Shown: piece by piece, positions 34,181 to 42,889 of the stretch
How the letters are laid out: every line of letters begins with the position of its first letter
How positions within the stretch are numbered: the first letter of the stretch is position 1
Source: Erythrobacter sp. 3-20A1M
Lineage (GTDB): Bacteria > Pseudomonadota > Alphaproteobacteria > Sphingomonadales > Sphingomonadaceae
Reading direction: 5' to 3'
Assembly (NCBI RefSeq): GCF_018636735.1
Contig: NZ_CP045200.1
Location: 62,001-126,000 of the forward strand
DNA length: 64,000 bases
Translations under genes and position numbers: made by a program
The notes under the pieces: generated by a model
Databases searched by the model: none
Told to the model about the DNA's origin: nothing
The model's input: only the letters and a program-made list of their open reading frames with translations

Positions 34181-34707
34181 TGGCGATCGACGAAGCAAAA
34201 GAGTTCAAGCCCGTCCGGATCGCCGTGCTGACGGTGTCGGACACCCGCACCGAAGCCGACGATACCTCCGGCGATATCCTGGTGCAGCGTCTCACCGACC
34301 ACGGCCATACCCTCGCCGCGCGGACGATCGTGCGCGACGATGCCGACCTGATCGAACAGCAGTTGCGCACCTGGATCGCCGACCGGGAGGTCGACGCCGT
34401 GGTCAGCACCGGGGGCACCGGCCTGACCGGCCGCGACGTGACGCCAGAGGCCCTGTCGCGCGTCGCCACCCGCGATATTCCCGGCTTCGGCGAGCTGTTT
34501 CGCTGGCTCAGCTTCAAGGCGATCGGGACCAGCACGGTGCAGAGCCGCGCCTGCGCGGTGGTGGCGGACAGCACCTATATCTTCGCCCTTCCCGGCTCGA
34601 ACGGCGCGGTGAAGGACGGTTGGGACGGCATCCTCGCCGAACAGCTCGACAGCCGCAACCGGCCCTGCAACTTCGTCGAATTGATGCCCCGGCTGCGCGA
34701 AGTGTAA
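34180..34707 (+). CDS. moaB: Molybdenum cofactor biosynthesis protein B
   Basis: A 175-residue MoaB/Mog-fold protein of molybdopterin synthesis. IAVLTVSDTRTEADDTSG lies near the N-terminus, AVVSTGGTGLTGRDVTPEA near residue 75 (the MPT-binding G-G-T-G), and LPGSNGAVKDGW near 140. MoaB-type proteins adenylylate molybdopterin in archaea, while their role in bacteria overlaps with Mog. The ATG shares a base with the transglycosylase stop, so it is coupled to that gene. No other moa genes are near. Confidence 0.92.
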   Translation: MAIDEAKEFKPVRIAVLTVSDTRTEADDTSGDILVQRLTDHGHTLAARTIVRDDADLIEQQLRTWIADREVDAVVSTGGTGLTGRDVTPEALSRVATRDIPGFGELFRWLSFKAIGTSTVQSRACAVVADSTYIFALPGSNGAVKDGWDGILAEQLDSRNRPCNFVELMPRLREV

Positions 34708-34728
34708 TTTCGCTAGCGCCCTTTTTAT

Positions 34729-34743
34729 GTTCTCTATATGTTC
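34729..34743 (+). promoter_or_regulatory. LexA (SOS) box of alphaproteobacterial type
   Basis: The sequence GTTC-TCTATAT-GTTC is an exact GTTC-N7-GTTC direct repeat, the LexA operator known from alphaproteobacteria, with the A/T-rich centre usual for strong sites. It ends six bases before ATG 34750 and covers the alternative ATG 34738, so a repressor bound here would block the promoter of the radical SAM gene. Induction on DNA damage is inferred. Confidence 0.65.
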
Positions 34744-34749
34744 CAACTC

Positions 34750-35835
34750 ATGGAACGGAGTCGCGAACCTGTCGTGCACGGCCGCGGGGCGCAATCGGAC
34801 GCGGTGCCGACGCGCTTCGGCCTCGCCACGCGCGAGGCGGACGGCGACTGGCGCGACCATATGGAGGCCCTCGATGGTCTTCCGGTCAAGCTGCGTACGC
34901 AGGTGACCGAGGAACGGCCCAAGTCGATCCTCAGCTTCAACCAGTCGCCCGACATCTTCTTCGACCGCTCGGTCAACGCCTATCGCGGGTGCGAGCATGG
35001 CTGCGTCTATTGCTTCGCGCGGCCCACGCATGCGTATCACGACCTCTCGCCCGGCCTCGATTTCGAGACCAGGCTGTTTGCGAAGCCGGACGCGGCGCGG
35101 CTGCTGCGCGAGACGCTGGCGAAGTCCGCCTACCGCCCCGCCCCGATCGCGATGGGGACCAACACCGACCCCTACCAGCCGATCGAGCGGCGCTATCGCA
35201 TCACGCGTGCCGTGCTGGAGGTGTGCCTGGACGCGCGCCACCCGGTCACCATCACCACCAAATCCGACCGGGTGCTGGACGATCTCGACCTTCTTGCGGA
35301 GATGGCGCGGATGGACCTCGTCGCGGTAGCGATCTCGGTCACCAGCCTCGACCCGGCGCTATCCGGCAAACTCGAACCGCGCGCAGCTTCACCCGCCAAG
35401 CGCATGGCCGCATTGGGAAAACTCGTTCAGGCAGGCATCCCCGCGCATTGCTCGATCGCGCCCGTCATTCCCGCGATCACCGACGAGTTCATGGAAGGGA
35501 TCGTCGCCCGCGCTGCCGAACTGGGCGTGCGTAGCGCGGGCTGGATCCCGCTGCGCCTGCCGCACGAGGTCGCCCTGCTATTCCGCGAATGGCTCTCGGT
35601 CCATTTCCCCGAACGCGGCGACAAGGTGATGAGCATCGTTCGCTCCATCCGAAACGGCCGCGACAACGACCCCGCCTTCTTCAGCCGCTTGCGCCCCACC
35701 GGCGTCTGGGCCGACCTCTTCCGCGCCCGTTTCCGCCTCGCCTGCAAACGCGCGGGGATGGAGAAGGGCAAGTTCGAGCTGGATTGCTCGCAGTTCAGGG
35801 CACCCGATGTGGGTGGGCAGTTGCGGTTGTTATGA
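34750..35835 (+). CDS. PA0069-family radical SAM protein (spore photoproduct lyase-like)
   Basis: A 361-residue radical SAM enzyme (365 if started at ATG 34738). The cluster motif C-x3-C-x2-C is CEHGCVYC near residue 82, preceded by NAYRG. AMGTNTDPYQPIERRY, ITTKSDRV and APVIPAITD follow as in the PA0069/Rv2578c group. That group is related to spore photoproduct lyase, which repairs a UV lesion in DNA, but its own reaction is not settled. The LexA-type box at 34729-34743 covers the first ATG, so the second (MERSREPV) is preferred. The box suggests a DNA-damage role. Neighbouring moaB is probably a separate transcript. Confidence 0.85.
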   Translation: MERSREPVVHGRGAQSDAVPTRFGLATREADGDWRDHMEALDGLPVKLRTQVTEERPKSILSFNQSPDIFFDRSVNAYRGCEHGCVYCFARPTHAYHDLSPGLDFETRLFAKPDAARLLRETLAKSAYRPAPIAMGTNTDPYQPIERRYRITRAVLEVCLDARHPVTITTKSDRVLDDLDLLAEMARMDLVAVAISVTSLDPALSGKLEPRAASPAKRMAALGKLVQAGIPAHCSIAPVIPAITDEFMEGIVARAAELGVRSAGWIPLRLPHEVALLFREWLSVHFPERGDKVMSIVRSIRNGRDNDPAFFSRLRPTGVWADLFRARFRLACKRAGMEKGKFELDCSQFRAPDVGGQLRLL

Positions 35836-35849
35836 GCTAAAGAGTATCT

Positions 35850-36457
35850 TCATAAGGCATCGGACGCTGTCGCCGTCGGCAATTTGATCGATAGCCTTTG
35901 ATATAAGTCGTCAACGACCGAATAGCTTGTATCGGCTCTCACGGTATTCCAGCATGATCTAACTGCGCCCAGTGTCTCGCGTATCCACCTATCAGCGCCT
36001 CGGCGTCCGCTACTGGAATCCAAATCGAAAAGATCGTCTGTGTCGCTGACCGCAAACGGGCCAATTTCGACCTCCGATGGAAGATCATCCAGGCGCAAAT
36101 GGATAGCCTTCTTTGACCACAACGCGTCGATTTGGGCCTCGAACGAGGGACAGTCTTCGGACAAAACAACATCGGATCCGGCATCAGGCTTTTCGCTGTA
36201 GGAGACAAGCAGGCTTTCAATACCGGAAGGCCCTGACGAGCATGGGCCGCTCGAAGGTCCGCCTACCAATGCAAGCTAATCCGCTGGCCGCCGTCGTCTA
36301 CAAATATGGTCCCATGAGAAACACCAATGGCTAGGCAAACCTGTTCCCCCGGGGGCGCAGCCGGCGCGGTTTGTGCAACGCCATTTGCGGGAACCGCGCT
36401 AATCGCCAAGACAAGCGTCGCGGATAGGATCGGAAGGATCGTTTGATGCTTGTTCAT
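35850..36457 (-). CDS. Secreted protein of unknown function, reading frame interrupted
   Basis: From ATG 36457 (AGGGGAT upstream) the frame reads a signal peptide (MNKHQTILPILSATLVLAI...A), then EQVCLAIGVSHGTIFVDDGG and ISLHW before TAG at about 36263. In the next frame a 139-codon stretch begins at the same point: VGGPSSGPCSSG, then IDALWSKKAIHLRLDDL and a tail ending TATASDAL. Restoring one G in TGGTAG joins the two into one 202-residue secreted protein (HW-VGGPSSG). I do not recognise the product. Codon choice is less GC-rich than in the flanking genes. Either a base is missing from the sequence or the gene is broken. Confidence 0.5.
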
Positions 36458-36575
36458 GCTGGCATCCCCTATCGTGCAAGTTTGCAGAAGCGAGATAATC
36501 CTAGACATCCAAGTGTTGCGGAGAAGGTAACATCTAGACCTTAGCTCGCCCGACGTACTCAAAAATGCGCTCCCG

Positions 36576-36622
36576 TCTCCCCCGGATCGAAGCGCACCAG
36601 GCGACTGTCGGCGAGCGCGGCG
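36576..36622 (-). repeat. 47-bp direct repeat, copy A (3' end of a DUF1330 gene)
   Basis: This stretch matches 37219-37265 at 45 of 47 positions. On the minus strand it reads ALADSRLVRFDPGE in frame, the C-terminus of the DUF1330 protein at 37202-37633. It then goes on to its own ending TGAHF and a TGA stop (about 36567), where the intact gene ends KGAGF. No start or body of a second DUF1330 gene is upstream of it. Confidence 0.75.
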
Positions 36623-36654
36623 CAGGAAATTTCGCTCGACTGAGAACGAGTGTC

Positions 36655-37071
36655 TCAGTTGTCGGACGCGCACCCGATCAGATCGAAAAATTGCTTGGGC
36701 GCGCTATCGCGCTGCGTGGTGCTCCAGTGCCATGTCCGGTCCCCGAGCGAGGTGAGCAACATATGCGCCGGTGCAATGCCGCCCATCGTGGGGATATCGT
36801 CGATGATGTTATAATCGGCATCGGTCCCGATATATTCAATCTCTCCCAGTGGCCTTTCACCCCCATCCGGGGATGGCGGATGCCATTCGGGCAGAGTGAC
36901 ATCTGTCGTCGAGACGATGTATTGCAAATTGTTGCTTCCGCCACTCGCGGGAAGCCACCAGTAAGTTCGACCGGTCTCACCGAAATTGATGGCCAGAGCG
37001 ACATGGGCCGGCCAATAGTCCCCACTATCCACCGGATAAAAACTTGCGGTTACTGTTGGCTCGTCACGCAA
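36655..37071 (-). CDS. Hypothetical protein, start codon unclear
   Basis: An open frame of 138 codons from TTG 37071, with YWPAHVALAINF, TYWWLPASGGSNNLQYIV and a C-terminus PKQFFDLIGCASDN. I do not recognise it. The same frame continues upstream to about 37146 as RKYLPLALALAAAQIC, which looks like a signal peptide. However, no ATG, GTG or TTG lies between it and the in-frame TGA at 37147-37149. So the true start codon seems to have been lost or altered, or the TTG is used. The gene is flanked by the two copies of the 47-bp repeat and is poorer in GC than the surroundings. Confidence 0.45.
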   Translation of the reverse strand: MRDEPTVTASFYPVDSGDYWPAHVALAINFGETGRTYWWLPASGGSNNLQYIVSTTDVTLPEWHPPSPDGGERPLGEIEYIGTDADYNIIDDIPTMGGIAPAHMLLTSLGDRTWHWSTTQRDSAPKQFFDLIGCASDN

Positions 37072-37201
37072 GGCATATCGAGCATCTTCGACATGGCAAA
37101 TTTGTGCCGCAGCAAGGGCAAGAGCAAGGGGAAGGTATTTCCGGCCTCAGGACACTGTTCCAAGTGTTCCATCCTGTAGGACTTCGCGCCGCCCGGCACA
37201 C

Positions 37202-37633
37202 TCAGAACCCCGCCCCTTTCTCCCCTGGATCGAAGCGCACGAGGCGACTGTCGGCGAGCGCGGCGGTGCGGTTGACGACGGCTTTCTGGTATTCGGCGTC
37301 CTTGATCATCTCGAAGAAGGCATCGGCGCTGGGATAGGCGGCGATGAAGCCGTCGTGCCAGTGCATTGCCTCCGGTCCGGTCAGCACCGCCTCGAACGCG
37401 CCGCGCCACACGATCTTGCCGCCGACGCGGGCGAAGATCGGGCCGCTGGTCCTGCCGTACTCCTTGTAGGCCCGCGCGCCGGACCAGCCCTTGCCCGCAT
37501 TCTCATGACCCTCGGGATAGGCCGCCTCGTCGCGGTACTGCACCAGGTTGAGCATATGGATCGGCCGGTCGCGGGGCAGATCCTTGAACGCGGCGAAGTT
37601 GGCTTCTCCGGGGTTGATGTAGCGTTCGGTCAT
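37202..37633 (-). CDS. DUF1330 domain-containing protein
   Basis: A 143-residue protein of the dimeric alpha-beta barrel type. PIHMLNLVQYRDEAAYPEG near residue 25, ARVGGKIVWRGAFEAVL near 68 and W-H-D-G-F-I-A-A-Y-P-S-A-D-A-F near 92 are the family landmarks (DUF1330). The biochemical role of the family is not known. It starts 37 bp after the acyl-CoA synthetase stop, on the same strand, so the two may be cotranscribed. Its last 60 bases are partly repeated 643 bp downstream. Confidence 0.85.
   Translation of the reverse strand: MTERYINPGEANFAAFKDLPRDRPIHMLNLVQYRDEAAYPEGHENAGKGWSGARAYKEYGRTSGPIFARVGGKIVWRGAFEAVLTGPEAMHWHDGFIAAYPSADAFFEMIKDAEYQKAVVNRTAALADSRLVRFDPGEKGAGF
37219..37265 (-). repeat. 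47-bp direct repeat, copy B (inside the DUF1330 gene)
   Basis: Partner of copy A at 36576-36622 with two mismatches. It encodes the last complete motif (ALADSRLVRFDPGE) of the intact DUF1330 protein. The two copies bracket about 600 bp that hold one hypothetical gene. Confidence 0.75.
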
Positions 37634-37670
37634 TGGTCTCTCCTCGATCCTCCCCGTTCCGGGGGGGGGA

Positions 37671-39281
37671 TTAGTCCGCGAGCCGGTAGTCGGCGAAGCG
37701 ATCGCGCAGGTCCTTCTTGCTGATCTTGCCGGTCGCCGTGTGCGGAATGTCGTCGACGAACTCGACCGCATCGGGCAGCCACCACTTCGCGACCTTGTCG
37801 GACAGGAAGTTCACCACCTCCTGCGCGCCGACATCCTGCCCCTCCTTGCGAACGACGAACAGCACCGGGCGCTCGTCCCACTGGGGGTGGTGCACGCCGA
37901 TCGCCGCGGCTTCGGCCACCGCAGGATGGCCGCAAGCGGCGTTCTCCAGCTCGACCGAGCTGATCCACTCGCCGCCCGACTTGATCACGTCCTTGGTCCG
38001 GTCGGTCAGTTGCAGCGTGCCGTCGGGATGCAGGATGCCGACATCGCCGGTGTCGAACCAGCCTTCGGCATCGACCGCGTCCTCCTCCGCCTTGAAGTAC
38101 CGTTTGATGACCCATGGACCGCGCACCTGCAGCGCGCCCGAGCTCTCCCCGTCGCGCGGCAGCTCCTTCGTCCGGTCGTCGAGATCGACCGTGCGCAGTT
38201 CGATGCCGAAGATCGGGCGGCCCTGCATGCGCGACTTCGCGACCTTCTCCTCGAACGACATCCGTGCCCAGTCGGCGGTGGGCGAGCCCACCGTCCCGAT
38301 CGGGCTCGTCTCGGTCATGCCCCAGGCGTGCTGGACCTTGATCCCGGCCTTCATCAGCCGCTCGATCATGAACTGCGGCGCGGCCGATCCGCCGATGGTC
38401 GCGCTGTCGAGCTTCGGCAGATCGCGGCCGGTGGCATCGCAATGCTGGAACATGGCGAGCCACACGGTCGGCACGCCGGCGCTGGTGGTGACGCCCTCCC
38501 GGTCCATCAGGTCGCACAGCACCTGCGGTTCGTTGACGGCGGAGAACACGAACTTCACCCCCGCCATCGCGCCACCATAGGGCAGGCCCCAGCTCGCGGC
38601 GTGGAACATGGGCACCACCGGCAGCATCACCGTGCTGGGATCGAAATCGTGCGCGCTCGGCTGGAGACCGGACCAGGCGTGGAACATGGTCGAGCGATGC
38701 TCGTACAGCACGCCCTTTGGGTGGCCCGTCGTGCCGCTGGTGTAGCACAGCATGCACGGATCGCGCTCCTCGCCATCCACCCAGGCGTAATCGCCGTCCT
38801 GCGCGCCGATCCAGTCCTCGAAGGCCAGAAGGTCGGAGCCCGGCGCGGGATCGTAGCAGATATAGTGTTCGACCGTGCTCCAGCGGTCGCGCATGAGGTC
38901 CACGATCGGCTGAAACGCCGCGTCGTAGAACAGCACGCGGTCCTCGGCGTGGTTGACGATATATTCGAGCTGATCTTCGAACAGGCGCGGGTTTACGGTG
39001 TGCAGCACCCCGCCCATCCCGGCGACACCGAACCAGCTGACGAGGTGGCGCGAATGGTTCATCGCCATGCTCGCGACGCGATCGCCGGGCTCGATCCCCA
39101 ATGCTTCCAGCGCCTGCGCCATCCGGCGCGCGTCTCGGTGGATCTCGCCCCAGTTGGTGCGCGTCTCGCTGCCATCGGCCCAGTGGGTCACGATCTCGCG
39201 CGTGGCATGTTCGCGGGCGGCATGATCGATCACATGCGTGATCCGCATCTTCCAGTCCTGCATCGCACCCAGGCCTGCCAT
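37671..39281 (-). CDS. Long-chain fatty-acid--CoA ligase family protein
   Basis: A 536-residue AMP-forming acyl-CoA synthetase. The P-loop is CYTSGTTGHPKGVLYEH near residue 180, with HAWGMTETSP near 320, WFDTGDVGILHPDG near 420, RTKDVIKSGGEWIS near 438 and the catalytic lysine in TATGKISKKDLR near 520. It activates fatty acids (probably medium or long chain) with ATP and CoA for beta-oxidation or lipid synthesis. MAGLGAMQDWKMRI is a start typical of the alphaproteobacterial group. It lies 48 bp after dnaE and upstream of the DUF1330 gene. Confidence 0.92.
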   Translation of the reverse strand: MAGLGAMQDWKMRITHVIDHAAREHATREIVTHWADGSETRTNWGEIHRDARRMAQALEALGIEPGDRVASMAMNHSRHLVSWFGVAGMGGVLHTVNPRLFEDQLEYIVNHAEDRVLFYDAAFQPIVDLMRDRWSTVEHYICYDPAPGSDLLAFEDWIGAQDGDYAWVDGEERDPCMLCYTSGTTGHPKGVLYEHRSTMFHAWSGLQPSAHDFDPSTVMLPVVPMFHAASWGLPYGGAMAGVKFVFSAVNEPQVLCDLMDREGVTTSAGVPTVWLAMFQHCDATGRDLPKLDSATIGGSAAPQFMIERLMKAGIKVQHAWGMTETSPIGTVGSPTADWARMSFEEKVAKSRMQGRPIFGIELRTVDLDDRTKELPRDGESSGALQVRGPWVIKRYFKAEEDAVDAEGWFDTGDVGILHPDGTLQLTDRTKDVIKSGGEWISSVELENAACGHPAVAEAAAIGVHHPQWDERPVLFVVRKEGQDVGAQEVVNFLSDKVAKWWLPDAVEFVDDIPHTATGKISKKDLRDRFADYRLAD

Positions 39282-39328
39282 CCGATTCTCTCCCGCTTTC
39301 CCGTTTTCCCGGGCAACCGGTATCGCAA

Positions 39329-42300
39329 TCAGGCGGCGCGGAAAAGCTTCGGCCCAGTTTTCGGGATCAGCGCGACATTGGCGATCCCCTCGATCCCGCC
39401 CAGCGTTTCGGCGAGCGCGCCGTCGAGGCGGAAATCGTATCCCAGCCGCATCATCGCCTGCTCACCGGCAGGCAGAGCGAGCTTCGCGACCACCTCGCCA
39501 TATCCCGGCGGGCCGGGCTGGAGAGCGAGGGCCAGTTCCGCGATCGCGGCCTCGTGCGCGACTTCCAGCGTCAGCAGCATGCGCTGGCTGCCCGCCACCG
39601 CCGCCAGCGGTCGCGCGCCGCGCACCGTCACGCGCGGGGGCTCGTCGGGCGACGGGGAATCGAGCTCGACCGTCAGCAGGACGCAGGTGCCGTCTTCGGC
39701 CCATTTCTCGAAATTCGCGACCAGCGCCTCCTCGAAACACGCCGCGCTGAACTGGCCCGAACTGTCGGAGAAATCGGCGCGCACGAAATCCGCGCCGCGC
39801 CGCGTGCGCCCCTTGTTCACCTTCTCCACCATCGCCGCCATGACCGCGCGGGAGCGGCCGCCCATTGGCGCACCTGCCGCCATCAGCGATGCGTAGGGCC
39901 GCGCGCCATTGGCGCTGGCGATGTCGCGATAGGCCTCGACCGGGTGGCTGGAGAAATAGAAGCCGAAATTCTCGCGCTCCTTCGCCATCTTGTCGGCGCG
40001 CGACCAGTCGTCGGCCTCCTTCAGACGCAGCGTATTGCCGGGGCCGTCGTCGCCACCGAACAGCCCCTCCTGCCCGCTCGATCGCTCGCGCTGGGCGGCA
40101 TCTGCGGTGGCGAGCAGCAGGTCGATATTGGCGGCCAGCCGCCCCCGGCTCGGCTCCAGCCGGTCGAGCGCGCCCGCCGCGATCAGGGCTTCGAGCTGGC
40201 GAGAATTCATGCAGCCTTGCGGGATGCGCGCGAACAGGTCGTCGAGGCTTTCGAACCAGCCATGCGCCTCGCGCTCCTCGCACAGCGCCTTCATCGCCTT
40301 GCCGCCGACATTGCGGATACCAGCCAGCGCATAGCGCACGGCGTAGCCCTCGTCCGTGCGCTCCACGGTGAAGTCCGCCTCCGAACGGTTGATGTCGGGC
40401 TGCTCGACCGCGACGCCGCCTTCCCTACCCGGATACCGCCGCGCATCGTCGACGAACACCGCCAGCTTTTCCGACTGGTGCATGTCGAAGCACATGGAGG
40501 CGGCGTAGAATTCTTCCGGATAATGCGCCTTCAGCCACGCTGTCTGATAGGCGAGCAGCGCGTAGGCGGCGGCGTGCGACTTGTTGAAGCCATAGCCGGC
40601 GAACTTGTCGATCAAGTCGAACAGCTCGTTCGCGCGCTTCGCGTCGATCTGCGAATGCTCGGCGCAGCCGGCGATGAAGCGCTGGCGCTGCGCATCCATC
40701 TCGGACTGCTTCTTCTTGCCCATCGCGCGGCGCAGCAGGTCGGCATCACCCAGCGAATAGCCCGCCAGGATCTGCGCCGCCTGCATCACCTGTTCCTGAT
40801 AGACGAAGATGCCGTAGGTCTCTTCCAGGATACCCGCCAGCTTGGGGTGCGGATACTCGATCTCGACCTCGCCCGCCTTACGCTTCCCGAACAGCGGGAT
40901 GTTGTCCATCGGGCCCGGGCGATAGAGCGACACGAGGGCGATGATGTCCTCGAACTTGGTCGGCTTCACCGCCGTCAGCGTACGGCGCATCCCTTCCGAT
41001 TCCAGCTGGAACACGCCCACCGTGTTGCCTTGCTTCAGGAGCTGGAAAACCGCCGGATCGTCCCAGGCGAGGCCCGCCAGATCGACCGCGATCCCGCGCT
41101 TGGCAAGGAGATCGACCGCCCGCTGCAGCACGGACAGCGTCTTCAGCCCGAGGAAGTCGAACTTCACCAGCCCGGCGCCCTCGACATATTTCATGTCGAA
41201 CTGCGTCACCGGCATGTCGGAGCGTGGATCGCGGTACAGCGGCACCAGCTGTGCCAGCGGCCGGTCGCCGATCACCACGCCCGCCGCGTGGGTGGAGGAG
41301 TTGCGCGGCAGCCCCTCCAGCTGCATCGCCAGATCGACGAGCTGCTTCACATCATTGTCGTTGTCGTATTCGCGCTTGAACTCAGCGGCACCGTTCAGCG
41401 CGCGTGGCAGGCTCCACGGGTCGGTCGGATGGTTGGGCACCATCTTGCACAGCCGATCGACGCGGTTGTAGCCGAGGTCGAGAATGCGCCCGCAATCGCG
41501 CAGCACGGCACGTGCCTTCAGCTTGCCGAAGGTGATGATCTGCGCGACGTGGTCGTGGCCGTATTTCTTCTGGACGTAGCGGATCACCTCGCCGCGCCGC
41601 GTTTCGCAGAAGTCGATGTCGAAGTCGGGCATCGACACGCGTTCCGGGTTGAGGAAGCGTTCGAACAGCAGACCGAGCCGGATCGGGTCCAGGTCGGTAA
41701 TGGTGAGCGCCCAGGCGACGAGGCTGCCCGCGCCGGAGCCACGGCCCGGTCCGACGGGAATTCCCTGATCCTTCGCCCACTGGATGAAGTCGGCGACGAT
41801 CAGGAAATAGCCCGGGAACCCCATCCGGTTGATGATGCCGATCTCGTAATCGAGCCGGTCGTAATAGGTCTTGCGCTCGTCCTCGGTGAGCTCCTCATAG
41901 GGCTCCAACCGCTTGGCGAGGCCGCGCCTCGCTTCGCTCTCCAGCATCGCCTTCTCGCCTTCGATATCACCGGCGAGGCTGGGGAGGATGGGGGCGCGCT
42001 CGGGCGGCGCGTAGGCGCAGCGTTGCGCGATGACGAGCGTGTTCGCGACCGCCTCGGGCAGGTCGTCGAACGCTTCTTCCATCATCGTCGCCGATTTGAC
42101 GAAGCTTTCCTGCGCGGAGCGCGGACGGTCCTCTTCCCACAGTTTGCGAGAATGCGAGATGCACAGCATCGCGTCGTGCGCCTTGTGGAAATGCGGATCG
42201 GCGAAATTGGCCGGATTGGTCGCGACCAGCGGCAGATCGCGGTCGTAGGCCCAGTCGACCAGTGCCGCTTCGGCGGCGTCTTCCACTGCGTTTCCGCGCC

Positions 42301-42811
42301 GCGACAGCTCGACATACAGCCGACCGGGGAACAGCGCCTCCAGCCGCTCGCCATAGGACAGGGCATGACTGCCCTGCCCCTCCGCGAACAGGCAGGTCAT
42401 TGCGCCTTCGCTCGCCCCGGTGAGCGCGATCAGGCCCTCGGTCCGGCCATCCAGTTCATCGAGCGCGACATGCGGCTCCAACTCCAGCGGCCGCTCCAGA
42501 TGGGCACGGCTGACGAGATGGCACAGGTTCTGCCACCCTGCCTCATCCTGTGCGAACAGCGCCAGGTGATCGATCGCCTCCGACGATGGGCGCGCGACAC
42601 CAAGGAGGGTGCCCACGATGGGCTGCACCCCTTGCTCGAAGCAGGCCGAGGCGAAGGCGTAGCTGCCGTAAAGCCCGTTCCGGTCGCAGATGGCGATGGC
42701 AGGGAAGCCCCGCTCCTTCGCCAGCTTCGCGATCGCCTTGGGGTCGATCGCGCCCTCCAGCATCGAATAGCTCGACAGGATACGAAGGGGTACGAACGGG
42801 GCAAAGGACAT
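39329..42811 (-). CDS. dnaE: DNA polymerase III alpha subunit
   Basis: The replicative polymerase, 1160 residues. The PHP domain opens with LRILSSYSMLEGA. The C-family polymerase core includes PVGPGRGSGAGSLVAWAL near 350 and SMPDFDIDFCE near 395 (catalytic aspartates). The sequence G-I-F-V-Y-Q-E-Q-V-M and LLRRAMGKKK near 680, and the helix-hairpin region FNKSHAAAYALLAYQTAW near 745, follow. An OB-fold region lies near the end. Layout and length fit DnaE1, not the error-prone DnaE2. It follows a small hypothetical gene and the lolD/permease pair, all on the minus strand. Confidence 0.97.
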   Translation of the reverse strand: MSFAPFVPLRILSSYSMLEGAIDPKAIAKLAKERGFPAIAICDRNGLYGSYAFASACFEQGVQPIVGTLLGVARPSSEAIDHLALFAQDEAGWQNLCHLVSRAHLERPLELEPHVALDELDGRTEGLIALTGASEGAMTCLFAEGQGSHALSYGERLEALFPGRLYVELSRRGNAVEDAAEAALVDWAYDRDLPLVATNPANFADPHFHKAHDAMLCISHSRKLWEEDRPRSAQESFVKSATMMEEAFDDLPEAVANTLVIAQRCAYAPPERAPILPSLAGDIEGEKAMLESEARRGLAKRLEPYEELTEDERKTYYDRLDYEIGIINRMGFPGYFLIVADFIQWAKDQGIPVGPGRGSGAGSLVAWALTITDLDPIRLGLLFERFLNPERVSMPDFDIDFCETRRGEVIRYVQKKYGHDHVAQIITFGKLKARAVLRDCGRILDLGYNRVDRLCKMVPNHPTDPWSLPRALNGAAEFKREYDNDNDVKQLVDLAMQLEGLPRNSSTHAAGVVIGDRPLAQLVPLYRDPRSDMPVTQFDMKYVEGAGLVKFDFLGLKTLSVLQRAVDLLAKRGIAVDLAGLAWDDPAVFQLLKQGNTVGVFQLESEGMRRTLTAVKPTKFEDIIALVSLYRPGPMDNIPLFGKRKAGEVEIEYPHPKLAGILEETYGIFVYQEQVMQAAQILAGYSLGDADLLRRAMGKKKQSEMDAQRQRFIAGCAEHSQIDAKRANELFDLIDKFAGYGFNKSHAAAYALLAYQTAWLKAHYPEEFYAASMCFDMHQSEKLAVFVDDARRYPGREGGVAVEQPDINRSEADFTVERTDEGYAVRYALAGIRNVGGKAMKALCEEREAHGWFESLDDLFARIPQGCMNSRQLEALIAAGALDRLEPSRGRLAANIDLLLATADAAQRERSSGQEGLFGGDDGPGNTLRLKEADDWSRADKMAKERENFGFYFSSHPVEAYRDIASANGARPYASLMAAGAPMGGRSRAVMAAMVEKVNKGRTRRGADFVRADFSDSSGQFSAACFEEALVANFEKWAEDGTCVLLTVELDSPSPDEPPRVTVRGARPLAAVAGSQRMLLTLEVAHEAAIAELALALQPGPPGYGEVVAKLALPAGEQAMMRLGYDFRLDGALAETLGGIEGIANVALIPKTGPKLFRAA

Positions 42812-42889
42812 GGCCCCAATATGCGACCGCGGAACGGATTAGCCAAGGCGGCGGGCGGCGCTATTCCACCGACCCGCCGCAATTATTCG

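Noticed and set aside
36576-37265. Integrative element with attachment sites
   Set aside because: The 47-bp repeat is suggestive, but there is no integrase, recombinase or tRNA gene and only about 600 bp between copies, so no mobile element is claimed.
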